The notes under the pieces are model-generated. The model ran no database searches. It was not told the DNA's origin and saw nothing but the letters and a program-made list of their open reading frames with translations. A DNA stretch of 64,000 nt from Protonemura montana (lineage: Eukaryota; Arthropoda; Insecta; Plecoptera; Nemouridae): contig OX387603.1 in NCBI GenBank assembly GCA_947568835.1, positions 28,482,651 to 28,546,650 on the forward strand, given 5' to 3'. The first letter of the stretch is position 1, and every line of letters starts with the position of its first letter. A program made the position numbers and the translations under genes. Below are positions 11,823-24,800 of the stretch, in pieces.

Positions 11823-13580
11823 GTGCCGAAGATCAAATCAAATGCAATCTTGTTGGATTTTATTGGTGACTTTTCAAACACGTGTGAAAAATTTTAGTGA
11901 ACATTTCAGATGCAGATTTCAAAAAAAGTTTGCCATTCGGTGAAACTCACTCGCTAGAGCTCAGAATAAATTATAGTTTTCATGTTTACCCATGTTTTTA
12001 ACGGGGTTTCTAAAATAGAATCTGAAATTAAATTGTAGCAATATTTTGCAGTTTCTCATCAACACTTTGCAAAAAATGACCATATTAGTAATAGGTACAG
12101 TGCACGTTTTATAGAGGTTCACGATATGGAAGATTTCTCCATTTTTTGTTTCACCCTCACATTTGAAACTTTGTTGTATTTTACTTAAAATGATCAACGA
12201 TTGGCACCAGAAAAGATGAGGTGAGCTTTCAAATGGAAAATATGACATTTGGTTGCTTGTAAAAATAAGTTTTGTTCGTAGTGCCTATGTTAACGTCGGG
12301 GATGAAAGTGAAACGGTACACCAGCCTCTAGAATTTTCTTGAAAAGTTTTCACTTCTCTGATCCAACATCTTGGAAAGGTTTGCTCGGGCTGGCGGTTGA
12401 CTGAAATAAATCTTGCATCTCAGAATTTGCCAACGTCTTTATTGTTAAAAGAAATTTGTACTGGAAACAAGAACATCGTCTCAAAACAGAGATTCCTTTG
12501 CATCTAAAACCTGATAAAAAATATTTATGAAATTGTTACTATGTGAAATAAATATTAAAACATTGTTTTCAGTTTGCAGGCTAAATAGTGCCATTTATTT
12601 GTACCAATAGCAGGTTTGATTAGATTGAAACTAAACTAATTTGTGGTATTATTGTAATTGTTACCATCTGGCAGACAACAGTTCAGCCTTGATGTTTGTT
12701 CATATAAACAAAATGTTGATCAATCAATAGTTGCATATCAATGATAGATGCATATTAGCTTGGCCGTAGTTCAGCAATCCATGGTCAGCAACTGGTACCA
12801 ACTTATCAACTGGCACTGACGCAGAAACTTTCCAAGTAAGAAATACTTTCTCTTTACAACAAGAAGATGCTTCCAAGTTAATTGTTTATCAACTTGTTAA
12901 TAAAATTACTTAAAAATCTTACAATACTTTATTTGAATGACTAGTGATGTAGTGACTACGCTCAGTGAATGAGTGATGATTTGTGTTCGCTTAGCAGTAA
13001 TTAATTACCTACGAGGATCGCCATCGAGTAAGCAATACGAGAACATTTTCACTCCTTTTAAGATGTCGGAAAACTCAAGTTACGAGATGTTACTTCCTCG
13101 TGATAAACAATTACACCTGCAAAGTGAACTTCAAAGTGAACTTCAAAGTGAAGGAATAATTAGTTATCTTATTGCTTTTTGTGCATTAATTGATTCACTG
13201 CGCAAGCCTGGACATGAATCTTGACGTAGCTGTGCAAAACTTTGCAATGTCTACGAATTCCACGAGACACAAGCTCGAATAGCCAACCTATTTTCATTTG
13301 ATTTCTCCGCTGGTTTGTAGCCAGTGCAAGATGAGACAAGCAGCAACTTTAAACTGAAAGTAAACTAAGAAGATGCCATTTTGCTGCTTCCGGGAACCAC
13401 TGCGGGTCTGCATGTCTTTGGTCTTTCAGGGAACGCAGATTGAAGAGATGCTCGATCAGAACCACTTCATGAGATCCACCGAGCATCCATGAGTACAAAT
13501 CAGCGGCAAATATCATTCGGTGGAGGAAATAAAGTTGACTGGGAGTCCTTATCTTGCATTTGTCAAATTTCACCTTCGGA
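11823..13580. other. Convergent intergenic region
   Basis: AT-rich sequence between the 3' ends of the sushi gene (+) and LRRC40 (-). AATAAA-like signals occur (for example near 11967). No coding exon, RNA gene or strong repeat was recognised. Confidence 0.5.
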
Positions 13581-16500
13581 TCACTTCGAAATGCGGTCTC
13601 GCAGATAGCAAAGAAGGAATTCCGTGCCTTTTTCAAGGCAGGAATGATTTGGTGTACGGAACGAATTCCCAGCAAGCTCGAGTTTTCTGAAAGGAAATGT
13701 GTGTAAGTCGCAGTTTTATAATTAATTGTTAAGGATTTTAAAGTACCTAAGGATTTGAACTTAGGATTGGAACTCATCATGGATCCAGTTTCTGTCTCTT
13801 GGAGCATTTCAATTCCGGAGGAACCCTTTTCCCCGATGGGCTTTGTAGGTAATGTGCCAAAAATAGGACATTTGCTATTTTTGTGTTTGTGCCATTTCTG
13901 AGTTGAAGAGGTAGTTTGAAATGCCTCACAGCATTAATAAGTCAACATCACATGACTACTCATCTGATCACTAAATTATGTAATTTCTGGAGCGACTCAG
14001 CCTAAGCAACAACCGTCTGTCACTTTATTTGACTGAAGCAAAAGAAAAATGACAGTGAAACTGATTTCTGTGATTGATGCTCGTCCTCACATAGCAACTG
14101 TTAAATCCACTGTTAAATCCACTGTTAAATCCACTGTTAAAGCCACGCTTGTCACCTGAGAGTATTGCACATTCCCAGCTCTGGAGGTACAACAGCGATG
14201 TCATTGTTGCGCAGATCTAGGGTCGCCAACCGCGTGAGTTGTTTCAGTTTTGTCACCTCGATAGCTTGCACCTGGTTGTCGGAGACGAAGAGCAGCTCCA
14301 GGCCTACCATCTCGTAGATGCACTCAGGTACAGCCGGAAACCTTGCAGAAAAAAACTTGTTTTTGGAGATTTGAGAGCCCATATTTTCTTACAGATCTTC
14401 TAGAGCTGAGAGAGAAACTTGGTTTAGGAGAAATGGGAATCATAAAAGTATTCTCTGTCTGTTGTTTTCTGTAAAACTGTAACAAAGAAAGCGTAACCTG
14501 TCATTTTGTACGTACGTACTAAACGAACGTTATGTTACTTTGAACTTATCACAAATGAATTAGAGACACTTAATGTGTATCTAGCATCATTTGGTTTCAT
14601 CTGTTAATTTTAAGCGCGGGTACGCAGTTACTTATTTCAATCTTGTGACCGCTCGTAACTTAACGCACTTGTTGTATGAAATGTTGATCTCACGCAGCCT
14701 GAGCATTGTTGCCAGTTCTCGGGGTAAGGTTTGCAGTTTGTTTCGCTGCAGGTCGATGAACTGCAGCTTGTACAAGCTCGAGAGTTTCGGTGAGATGCTC
14801 GTTAGCACGTTACAGCTTACGTTCAGTTCTGTTGCCAACTCTTCTAGCTCGTAGATGCTAGAAGATAATAACAGCTTTACTTCACATTTAACATTAATAC
14901 AATTTGTTATTTCCAAGTTGTTGAGGAAAATGAGAAGTTTTTTACAAAGCATAACATTTGCATGGTTAGCTACACTTAAATAATATTATGTTTCCGCACA
15001 AAAGGTTCAAGTATGAGTCTGTTAGGATATAACCTTTCGTATTATGTATGTATGTATCTGGAATTTGAACAAAACTTTAAGGGCTCTCAAATCTTAGATC
15101 TAAATTAAACCTTGGGTCGCTTCCTGTATCCCACGTCTCAATTAAGCTGTAGGGGTTTAAACTGTGCCTTGATTCTCAACTAGTACAATGTTAGCGTTTC
15201 AATTGGACTCTATTAGTTCTCCTGGAATCTCCCCAACGAGAAGTTCGTGCCCCACGAGAGCTCACCCCTCGGGAATCATCTGCAACTTGTTTTTGGCCAA
15301 GTCTACGTAGAGGACTTCTGCTGCTTTGGCTTCCACGAAAACCGAGTCTGGGATCGAAGTCAGTCCCTGATTGGCCAAGTTCAGCGACTTGCTGCTCTTC
15401 AGCGTCCACCTGCAGACAAAGATTACACTGTTAGCGGTCAAATTATTCTTCATTATTCCAAATCACTATCATAACAAACTTGCTTCACACTTGCACTTGA
15501 AGATGTTGTATTTCCTATTCTTGGGCTACGTTTTTGTGTACCTTTATATACAAAAAAAATGCTCGATGAACTGTCAGCAAAGAAAGGTTTCAATTTTATT
15601 ATTAGGAACAATAATAACCACTAAAGAAATAGGCCAAATAAAATCAGCATACAGCATAAAAAGCATCAAATAACAAATTAGAGTTACTTGAGTTTGACAG
15701 GTTGTGACGTGATATAGCGTCACTAGAATCAGAGTGACTGTGAGTATTCACAGCCTCTTGGTTCTACTCCTTGGAGATCCGTCATTCTCATCAAATACAC
15801 TAAAATCCTCTCAAAAAGCCAGCATCCAAGTAGCTCAATTGGTTAGAGCAACACCCGCGACAGGTGGAGATCAGGGTCCATATAGCTCAATTGGTTAGAG
15901 CAACACCCGCGACAGGTGGAGATCGGGGTCCAAGTAGCTCAATTGGTGAGAGCAACACCCGCTACAGGTGGAGATCGGGGTCCAAGTAGCTCAATTGGTT
16001 TGAGCAACACCCGCGACAGGTGGAGATCGGGGTCCATGTCCCCATTTGGACATACATTTTTTAGATTATTAGTTATTATAAGTTTGATTGACTGTGGGGT
16101 TGACCGGTTTATTATTTTTCAAAGACAAGCTGACACTGGAGCAGCTTTACCTGTCCGGGAAGCTGTGGTCTGCCGACTCATCTTCGCAAGGCGATCCAAG
16201 CAGAACGTCTCCATCTGTTTGCTGTCGAAGAAACTTGACAACGCGGCGCGTGCCGCAAGCAATGATGTCTCTCCTCACGTTCTCGATGGGGTTTTCAGTC
16301 ACCTGTAGATTGCTCAGGTGCGGGAGAAGTCCCAGGTTCGGTGGCAGGCTGCAACGACACGGGAATGTGATTCTCAGCGTTAGTATAAGTTAACTATTGT
16401 TGCAAACTTAGGTCACTTAATTTAGCAATACATTGTTAATTGTTGAAGGGATATATTGGTTCAAAGTTAAGAAGCATTGAGATTATTTATTAGTTGGATT

Positions 16501-19500
16501 GGTGAAAAGTTTTGTTTGAAGAAGAATAGTTGAAAACGAGTGGCAACCACGGATCCAAACCAAAACAGCTATAACAGTTCCGATTCAGGTTCTATTTTTT
16601 TTTTTATTAACAATTCCGGTTCTGAAATCAATATTTTGTGGTTCTAAGAACAGTTCTCCAAAATAACTCCAAGTAGCTTTATCAGCTACCACTGCGTAAG
16701 GTAGCTGCCTTGTGATGTAGACATTTAGTTTGGCGATTTAATTTTAAATAAGTAGTGATTAATGGGAAAGACGCCCAGTGATTTCAGAATAAACTTTTCC
16801 TAGCCATAAAATTGAAGCTGGAATTCTAGAAATCGAGTCTAGACAAAAGTTTAATCTCTTGCTAACAAGCTTCAACTCTGCTGCCAAAAAAAACTCCCCA
16901 AACGTCACTTTTAAGCCAGGTTTATGATCGAACACAAATCGAAGTAAATTAGTTTCTGTAAACAAAAACTTGTTAACCAGAAGTTTAATCGTCGAAAATG
17001 AACTATTTACAAGCACTAGAGTCAGCACCTGTTTCAGTTCGGGAGTCATTTTTTGCTTGATTACAGCTCCTCTATTGTCTCGCGATGATATTGCGTTAGC
17101 TGAATGTTGTTAGCAACCGACAGACATTGACGGTCAGGTTTTTTAATGATGATTTTGTGATCATCACCAGGTTACGTAAAATCCTAAAGCACACAAATAT
17201 TCCCGTCGGAAGATGTTTCCCGTGTAAAGGTTCGAGATTGACTGACCAAGCTGTGCATCATTCAAGTCATCAGCTTGTTTTGTCAGCGGAGGGTGGTTAG
17301 TGATTTTGTGAAACTGCCGAGAATCTGGACACAACCCTTTATCGGTGCATTCAAAATACCAAATACTCTTCGTTGTAAACAATAGTAGATAAATCCCCTC
17401 GTCTATGCCTCATATCAAAGCCAATGCTGACACAGTGTGGAGTTTGCAATGTATAAATAGTATTTATATAGTAAATTTATATAGTAATTTGAATAGAATT
17501 TCAAAGTCTTCATTTTCAGTTACTAAACCGAATTGAAAAGCTGCGGGAGAGGGGAGGGAAGTCTGTCAGGGCAGGAATGACAGACAGGTACACACTTCAT
17601 TCTCAGAACACTAACAATGCTATCCAGTGTGGCGAGAATCAAATTAAAAGCAAAACATTTTTACTATCATTGCGACGGGAACCGTAATCAAATCGAAAAG
17701 AATCGTTATTTTTTTGATCCCAAAACAATTCCTGTTCCGACTACAACATTACGTAAGTTGAGCCAAGAAATCGTTCACTGCCTGCCACAAACCGATTATC
17801 AGTGATCTCCAAACAGGAACAGTGGTTTGTTTCCACATTCTAAACGTTAATCCAGCGTCGCTACGCACTCGAGGGACTCACGTCTTGATCTTGTTGCGGA
17901 TGATATTGAGACGCACGAGATGCTGCAGATTTGTCACTGAATCAGGGATCACTTCGATGCTGTTGCTTTCCAGGTCAAGCACCTTGATGTGGCCCATCGC
18001 AGGAAGCTTGTCCTCGTCCAAAACCTGAAACAAAGACATGACATTTCAAGCAAACTTTACTGGGTGGAGTCTCTAAATGAAACAACTTGAAAGTTTTAAT
18101 TAAATAGTAATATAAATTAGTTTTATAGTCTGATGATGAATGTTTAATCTCATTAAACACGTTGTTTTGTTGTCAACCAATTAATTAAAACGTGCAACAA
18201 ATGGAAATCACACAAAATGTGAGGACAATGCTTGTTCGAGCGGAGAATCTAATTTGTAATTATTGGGTCGCGATGAAGCGCTTTTATGTTGTTACCTTGC
18301 GCCCTTCGTACATAAATATTATTTCCACTGCCTGCTTTCACGAGAAGCATCTTTCAAGAGGCAGCCAGGTTTTTATATCCCTGAATCCTAGTGATGAAAT
18401 ACTTTGCCCATTGCAAGCACTTGCAACTTAAATCCGGCTCCAGACTCACCCTGATATTGTTGTGAGCGAGATGCACTTCTCTCAGCGCAGAGCATCCGAG
18501 TACGTCTGGAAGTTCTGTGAGTGCGTTGTGTGACAAATTTAGTTCCTCCAGCTTACGCAGCTCCCCGAGTGCCGGGATTACACTGATCTCGTTGGCACTT
18601 ACGTCCAGCCTCCTCAGGGCTGGCCACACAAACAAAACATAGCATGGTTTTTTATGGTAGTTTGAAAAGTTTACTCCTAAAAGGTTAGAAAGTGTCACTA
18701 TGGGTCACTACTCAGTGCCCATTCCGTAACATGAACAAGACATTTTCTAACAGTTTACAAAAATTGTTGTTATTACTGCAATTTACGAAGGTGTAAATGC
18801 ACATTTTGATTTTTTTTTTTTTTTTACGTTTTTGTGCACATTTACGGTATTTTTGGTCCAGCAGTGAGATTTTGTGATTGTCAAGGCAACTAGTATTTGC
18901 CAGTTTGTGGGGGGGGGGGGGGGTTCCCCCCTGTGCACATCTCAGGCTCCTCATGTAATGAAAGCATTCCACCATCCATCGATAGATTTGTTACAGCAAC
19001 TATATTGATAACTTTGAGGTAAACAGAGTAACATCTTTGAGTCACCACGTTGATCAGATTACCTCGTATAGTGCAGAGGTCGGGAGCGATGTCCACTAAT
19101 TTGTTGGATGATGCGTTCAGTTCTTGCAGCCTCGTCAGAAACCCAATGCCGGGATTCAAATCCTTGAGTTGGTTTGTCGAAACATTCTGTGGAAACCAAC
19201 CAATTATTTGTTGGTCCTGTCGGAATTCTTTGCTTTTGTACGCGTGACTGAATTTTCTGGACCCTATCACAGGTTTTTGACGGTTCAACTCGACAAAGCT
19301 TTCATAGCTCTTTGAAAATGCATTGCAGAAACTTGATCATGAAGTTTTTTACATAAATATAAATATATATACATATTTTTTTTTTAACTGCTTTGTTCAG
19401 GTAGTTAAATTCAAATACTAAAGATTTAAGTTTGAGATCAAGATCTAAATTTGGCAACAAACAAACAAAACAAAAATCAGAAGTTCGATTTTGTCAATAT

Positions 19501-21439
19501 GACACAATTGACAGCAACTCCCACTCCACATGGCATCTGTTAAGTTGAAGACGAGAGGCTAGAGTTGTGATTCTTACAAGATTCTTGAGCATTACGAGGT
19601 TTCCAATTCCATCCGGTAGAAGTTGGAAGGCATTTTGTGAAAGGTCAAGATGTGTGAGTTCTCGCAGATCAAACAATCCGTCAGGCAGTGACTTCAGTTT
19701 GTTCCGAGACAGAGTCAACTGTTCCAGCCTCGTGAGAAGACCAAGTTCGTTTGGTAATCTTTCAAGGCTGTTGGAGTCGAGCTGGTGAAGGTATTAAGCA
19801 TTTTATGAGCAAAGACTTTGAGGTACACGTTCTGTTTGCTTTTGTTAACATAATGTTAAGTGGTAATATTGTTGAATAAGTACATAGTTAAATTATTTAC
19901 AGTCACATACAGAATTTTCTAATTATAGATAACTATTTTTAGCTATCTACTTTTGAATTATCTGTAATAATCCCATACTAACTTATATATTTCTAGCTTA
20001 TTGTGGAAAAGCAACTTCATCAGCCTAAATAAGTAGAGGTACGTTGTAGGTACTTGGAAATGATGAATGTCAAGAATGATTTTAAAACAGGTCACTTTGT
20101 GTTTAAAATAGCAATGAATCAATCGTGTAGCTCACATTAAGTGTGCGAAGAGCGTCCAGGAATCTGATGTCTGCCGGTATAGACGAGATGCAGTTGCAGC
20201 TCAAGTTGAGTACCGTCAACGGGACAGGCTCCCACCACTTCACATCGCATTCGGAGTCAAAGCTTACGTCGATCAACTTCAACTCTTCATCGTCCAGAGC
20301 CTCAATGTGCCACACTTTCTTGGGAACTGAAAAATCGAACCAAGAGTTTTAGCTGAACTTTATGAGAAACTTGGTGTAGCAATCAATCTTTCTTTGAATC
20401 TCTTCAATAATATTTAGAATAAAAAGACTTGCTGACCAATAATTTCAGACACATTAATTATAAAGTATATATTTGCAAAGTTTGCTATTCATTTAGCATT
20501 ATCTCATTTAGCAAAGATATACGTCATATTTTTTATTTTTGCCAAAAATGTAGTTTTTTAATTAATTTCCTTCGTCTGTCAAACCGAGACTTTGCTTGAC
20601 AGATCTTTGTATTTATTCCCTGGATACAAATTGGGTTTTAGAGAACTTATTTTCAGCCTGTTAGTCCTTGACATGGAAGATGGGATTATAATTTTAGATT
20701 ATGTTTATATGCCAAGAGTATTAGCCCATACAACCTTTCATTCATTTTATATTTTTAGGTACTTAGACAAATCACCACCCCTTTGCTATTTATTACTATG
20801 TTATTATTTAGATCTAACATAGAAATTATATCTAGTGAAATATTTTTTTGTTTTAAGTCATCAAAATAAAATGAGACAATTTGCAAGGAAATCTTTGCAA
20901 AGATTGTAACTTCATTTATATTCAATCAATCTTGACAGTAGAAGAACATGAAACCTGTTGAACAGAATTCATAAACAAGTTGTGACTTGTAACACAAACA
21001 CAACAGTTGAAACCTGTTGCAAATTCTTACCCAGCACGTTTTTGTATCAACATAGTAATTTAATCTTTTACTTCAAGGATATGTGAGGTCACACTTAATT
21101 ACAAGCTGTTTCTTCACAAGCCCAATTATCATGCAGAAGCAGATATTTTTGCTTCATCATTTTATGTTTTCTCTTCTGAGGTTAGTATGGATATCTTGGC
21201 TCTATGCAAATGCTTCCTCTAATAGCACCACTCAATTTATTCCAATTTCTTAATGAGTAAAGCAACCTATTCAAGCGTAGGTACTCACTATTCGCTAGAC
21301 CGTGACTAGATAGGTTTAGCTCCCCACTCTTCCTGGCTTCTTTCACCAAACTCGGGGAAATTTCGGGTGGTTCCGGCTTCTTCGCTCTAGCGTTGAACAC
21401 AGGGTTCAGCTTCGCTCGAGGTTTCGCAGAGACTGCCAT
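13581..21439 (-). CDS. LRRC40: Leucine-rich repeat-containing protein 40 (complete, 11 exons)
   Basis: Exons (minus): 21439-21289, 20326-20136, 19781-19578, 19186-19063, 18619-18450, 18024-17882, 16348-16151, 15409-15266, 14857-14669, 14341-14156 and 13686-13581. All junctions are GT-AG and in phase, giving 601 aa; human LRRC40 is about 602 aa. Landmarks follow the family: an N-terminal ARKSGELNLSSHGLANIPKK block, DVKWWEPVPL, about 20 LRRs (such as LTHLDLSQNAFQLLPDGIGN and LATLDLRNNDIAVVPPELG), a mid-protein break (GTRRVVKFLRQQ), and a C-terminal GNSFRTPN...CYLRDRISK that matches the vertebrate LRR-plus-YLRDRI ending. It is a cytosolic/nuclear LRR scaffold of poorly known function. It is head-to-head with twinfilin. 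The start is the Met opening exon 1 (MAVSAKPRAKLNP); no upstream exon was needed. Confidence 0.93.
15775..16045 (+). repeat. Foldback tail fragment with four tandem tRNA-like heads
   Basis: CTCAAAAAGCCAGCATCC leads into four 52-bp tRNA-like units (TAGCTCAATTGGTTAGAGCA... GGTGGAGATC), then an end resembling the family arm (CCCATTTGGACATA). Same unit as the 0.2-0.85 kb array. It is in an LRRC40 intron, and the units face the opposite strand. Confidence 0.75.
18909..18931. repeat. G15 tract followed by C6
   Basis: An uninterrupted run of 15 G, two T, then six C, in the LRRC40 intron between exons 4 and 5. It can form a small hairpin. Its true length is prone to sequencing error. Confidence 0.9.
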
Positions 21440-21874
21440 CGCTCTTTGAAACTCAGCTGAAATTAAAACCGATTCAAAGCGTTGGGCCAAAATCTGAAAC
21501 GCGCACCAGAAATTATTTCTGCGATTGTCAAATGGTGTCAGGAAAATGAACAGGCACAAAATGGCTTTATTGTGACCATTCTTTCTAATTATTCAAAATA
21601 CACTGACAACGATCATGCGCCTCTGGCTTCACTCGACATTGAGCCTTGGGCTTTTAAATATTACGCAATAAATCAATAGTATGGTTTTTAAAAAGAGTGC
21701 AATATTTAGATAGTAGATGGTGCTAGCATCACTAAGCTTCATAACTTAGCTGGAAGAGCGCAACTCTGTAGGTGCTTAGGAGGGCCAGCCTATGCTGTCA
21801 TTATTTTTATTTATATTAGGTGTCAATGTACTAGTGATAAGGTTGTCCAACGTCTCTAATTAGATTTAATCGCA
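21440..21874. promoter_or_regulatory. Candidate bidirectional promoter, LRRC40 / twinfilin
   Basis: The two start codons (21439 minus, 21875 plus) are only 435 bp apart and diverge, so both promoters and 5' untranslated regions must fit here unless there are non-coding upstream exons. I saw no strong TATA box in a convincing position. The assignment rests on geometry alone. Confidence 0.5.
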
Positions 21875-24800
21875 ATGTCACACCAGACAGGCATAAGAGG
21901 TAAATATTCACTGCTTTTTATCGGTGACTTTTTTTTTTGCTTTGGCTAACATTTTAAACTTTAGTGACTGAGATGTCAGTGTACTTGGAGGTTATGGTCA
22001 AGTGCTTTGGTCAAGTGGCTGGATTGCGGCATAGTTGTGGATTGCCCTACCCATTTCATTTATCACTGATTAAATACATGCAACACACATAATTATGTTT
22101 ATTTTTTTTTAGCTAATGATGACCTACAGAAATTCTTTGGCAAGTGTCGACAGGGAAATATACGCGTGTTTAAAGTGTCAATTGAAAATGGTGAGTTATG
22201 GATCAACAGTTATTCAGTTCTGAGTGATTCACTAAACCATGACCACACTATTGCTTTAAATAGATAGAATTGAATGAACGGTCTTCAATCAGTTGATTAA
22301 GAAATCACGGTGTAGCATCTGACTCTTTTCAGAAAAGGGAGATGCTGATAGTGACAACTACTTTTAACTCAGATGTATCAGAGGTTGTATACATCATATA
22401 TAGCCAGAGCATAAAATTGGTATTTTATTTAAAAATGTTCTGTGAAATTATTTCAAATACAGAATTTATCTGTGAAAGTTGTCCACAAACGTGAACAATG
22501 GTTGTGTCCAGATCCATACAACTAATATACTTGTAATGGTTCCTTCATATCAAAGGTTACAGCAATGTCCTGGTCCATCCTGAACTTTTTTTTCCATTTG
22601 TCAGTTGAAAACCTGAGGCTAGTATACTCAGGCTTTAATTCTTGCAAAGTTATTGGGTTTATTGAGGGGCCAGCAAGCTGAATGACACTTGAGAGAGAGC
22701 TAGTGTTTTTTTTGGGAGGAGGGGGCAATGTGAATCAACATTTAATTTTGGATCATGACATTGATATAACTATTTCTAGCATAGGTTTTTTTTTTTCTTT
22801 CCTCTCATTTTTCACCCACTCTGTTCAATATACATATGCATTGGAACTTGGAAGCCATTAGCTTTGGTCTTTGAAACCCTTAAATTTGGGACAAGAGCCA
22901 CTGGCTTACCAGGCAAGGAAAATCAAAGCCCTATCTTCAATTAAAGAAGTGAATGTATAATAAAATATGTCTTATACGCAGAGCCATCATGCCGATTTCT
23001 GCATTCTGTTTTCCAGAGCAACTCGTTCTCGTCAAGTTCAGAGATGCAGTGGGAAATTGGGAGGAGGATTACGACAGCTTGGTCCTCTCACTAATCGACG
23101 ACGATCTCCCTTGTTACATTTTATACAGGTACGAGTTCACTAACCTAGTAGGCACCTAATAAACCCAGTAGGCACCTAATAAATCCAGTAGGTTTCTAAT
23201 AAATCCTCTGCAATCATCTCATTACTAGATTTAATCAACATATTTTACTTTTTTTTGTGTGAAATTTTGGATAACAACAAAAAATCTTATCATTAATTTC
23301 CCGTCTAGGCAACAATAAAATTAATTTTCAATATAAATAGCCTGTCGGCAGGATATAGTATAAAAGAATAATGGCTGAGATATCGTGATGTTCTACCACA
23401 CCCTTGTTAAACACTCAGTGGATTCTTTGATAACAGCTTCATTGATTTTTACTACAACCACTTACTGACTTGCATCTGTCTCATCATGAATTCTTATCTG
23501 ATCGCTGACAATTCCACTAAAGGACAAAACTACACACTTTTATTTCTTATTAATATTTGACTCAATGTCAAAAGCCAAACTTTAACCATCGTAGATTGGG
23601 TCGTCGACTTGTCAGTCAGCCCTTTCAATTTGGTTCTTGTAAAGGTTAGGTTTGGTTCTTGTAAAGGTTAGGTTAAGTAGTATCATAAGGAAACTGCTAA
23701 CTGTGCTGACTTGTGTTTGATGACAGACTTGACTCGAAGGACGCTGGTAACCACGACTGGTTGCTGATATCGTGGAATCCAGACACTGCCGCTGTCAGGC
23801 ACAAGATGCTCTTTGCTTCAACAAAAGCAACGTTGAAACAAGAGTTTGGCAGCGGGCAGATTAAGGAGGAGATCCACGCCACACAACATGTGAGTACAAT
23901 AAATACTTGCTGGTTGAGCACCATGCTAAATATTAGCTAAATATTTGGGGCAACTTCCAGCCTCAGGAAGAATTTCCCAGGGGTGGGAGTCAACATCTAA
24001 GATTATTTTCCTGGCCTGAAAGCTTTTTAATTTTTTCTCATTACTCTTCTTAATGACTTATATAGTTATGTGTTTTTTTTTCAATTCTCGTCCAAGGGTT
24101 TTAAGTTCCCTGCAACTAAGCTTTCTCAACATGTTTGGCAGTTGCCCAACTTACCATGCAAAATGTAAATAATTGAACGCCTTATTAATCCGGGAGGTAA
24201 CCAATACAGAACTGTAGAAACTTGGGAAGAAGTTGGCTCAAACCATTGCCCCATGTTAGCGATGCACAACGATTGTACTTGATTTTATTATTAACAACAC
24301 TATAACCGTCTCAAAAATTGATGCCCAAACGCGGACTCGAACAGTCCTTACTGTCATTATCATCAAATACACTAAAATCGTCCCAAAAAGCCAGTTTTCA
24401 GATAGCTCAATGGTTCAGAGCAACACCCGCGAAAGGTGGAGATCGGGGTTCGAGTCTGCGTTTGGGCATCAATTTTTGAGACGGTTAAAGTGTTGTTAAT
24501 AATAAAATACCCCGCGCATTGTAAGCATTTGCAATTTAAATAAGATTTCATCCTAATTGTACTTGATGTTTTATTATTCATATGTATTCAATGAACATGC
24601 TTCAAGTTTTTACTGTAAGCTTGGTCCATCCAATGCAGCTGTCAGTCAAATATGCATGCAATACTAATGTGTCCATTATGTCAAATGGCGTCGGTGAATG
24701 AGTGGATGAAGATGAACCTAACCTAGCTAAGAAGAGAGAAAGAGAAACTCTGTGCCAGCAAGTAGCCTACTCCTGTCGAAGACCAAGGGGACCACCGGCT

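Noticed and set aside
13349-13807. 152-codon minus-strand frame
   Set aside because: A different frame of the same strand, joined at an AG acceptor at 13686, gives the correct LRRC40 C-terminus (YLRDRISK); the long frame is a shadow.
16759-17049. 96-codon minus-strand frame in LRRC40 intron
   Set aside because: No splice phase fit to LRRC40 and no recognisable motif; low-complexity AT-rich composition.
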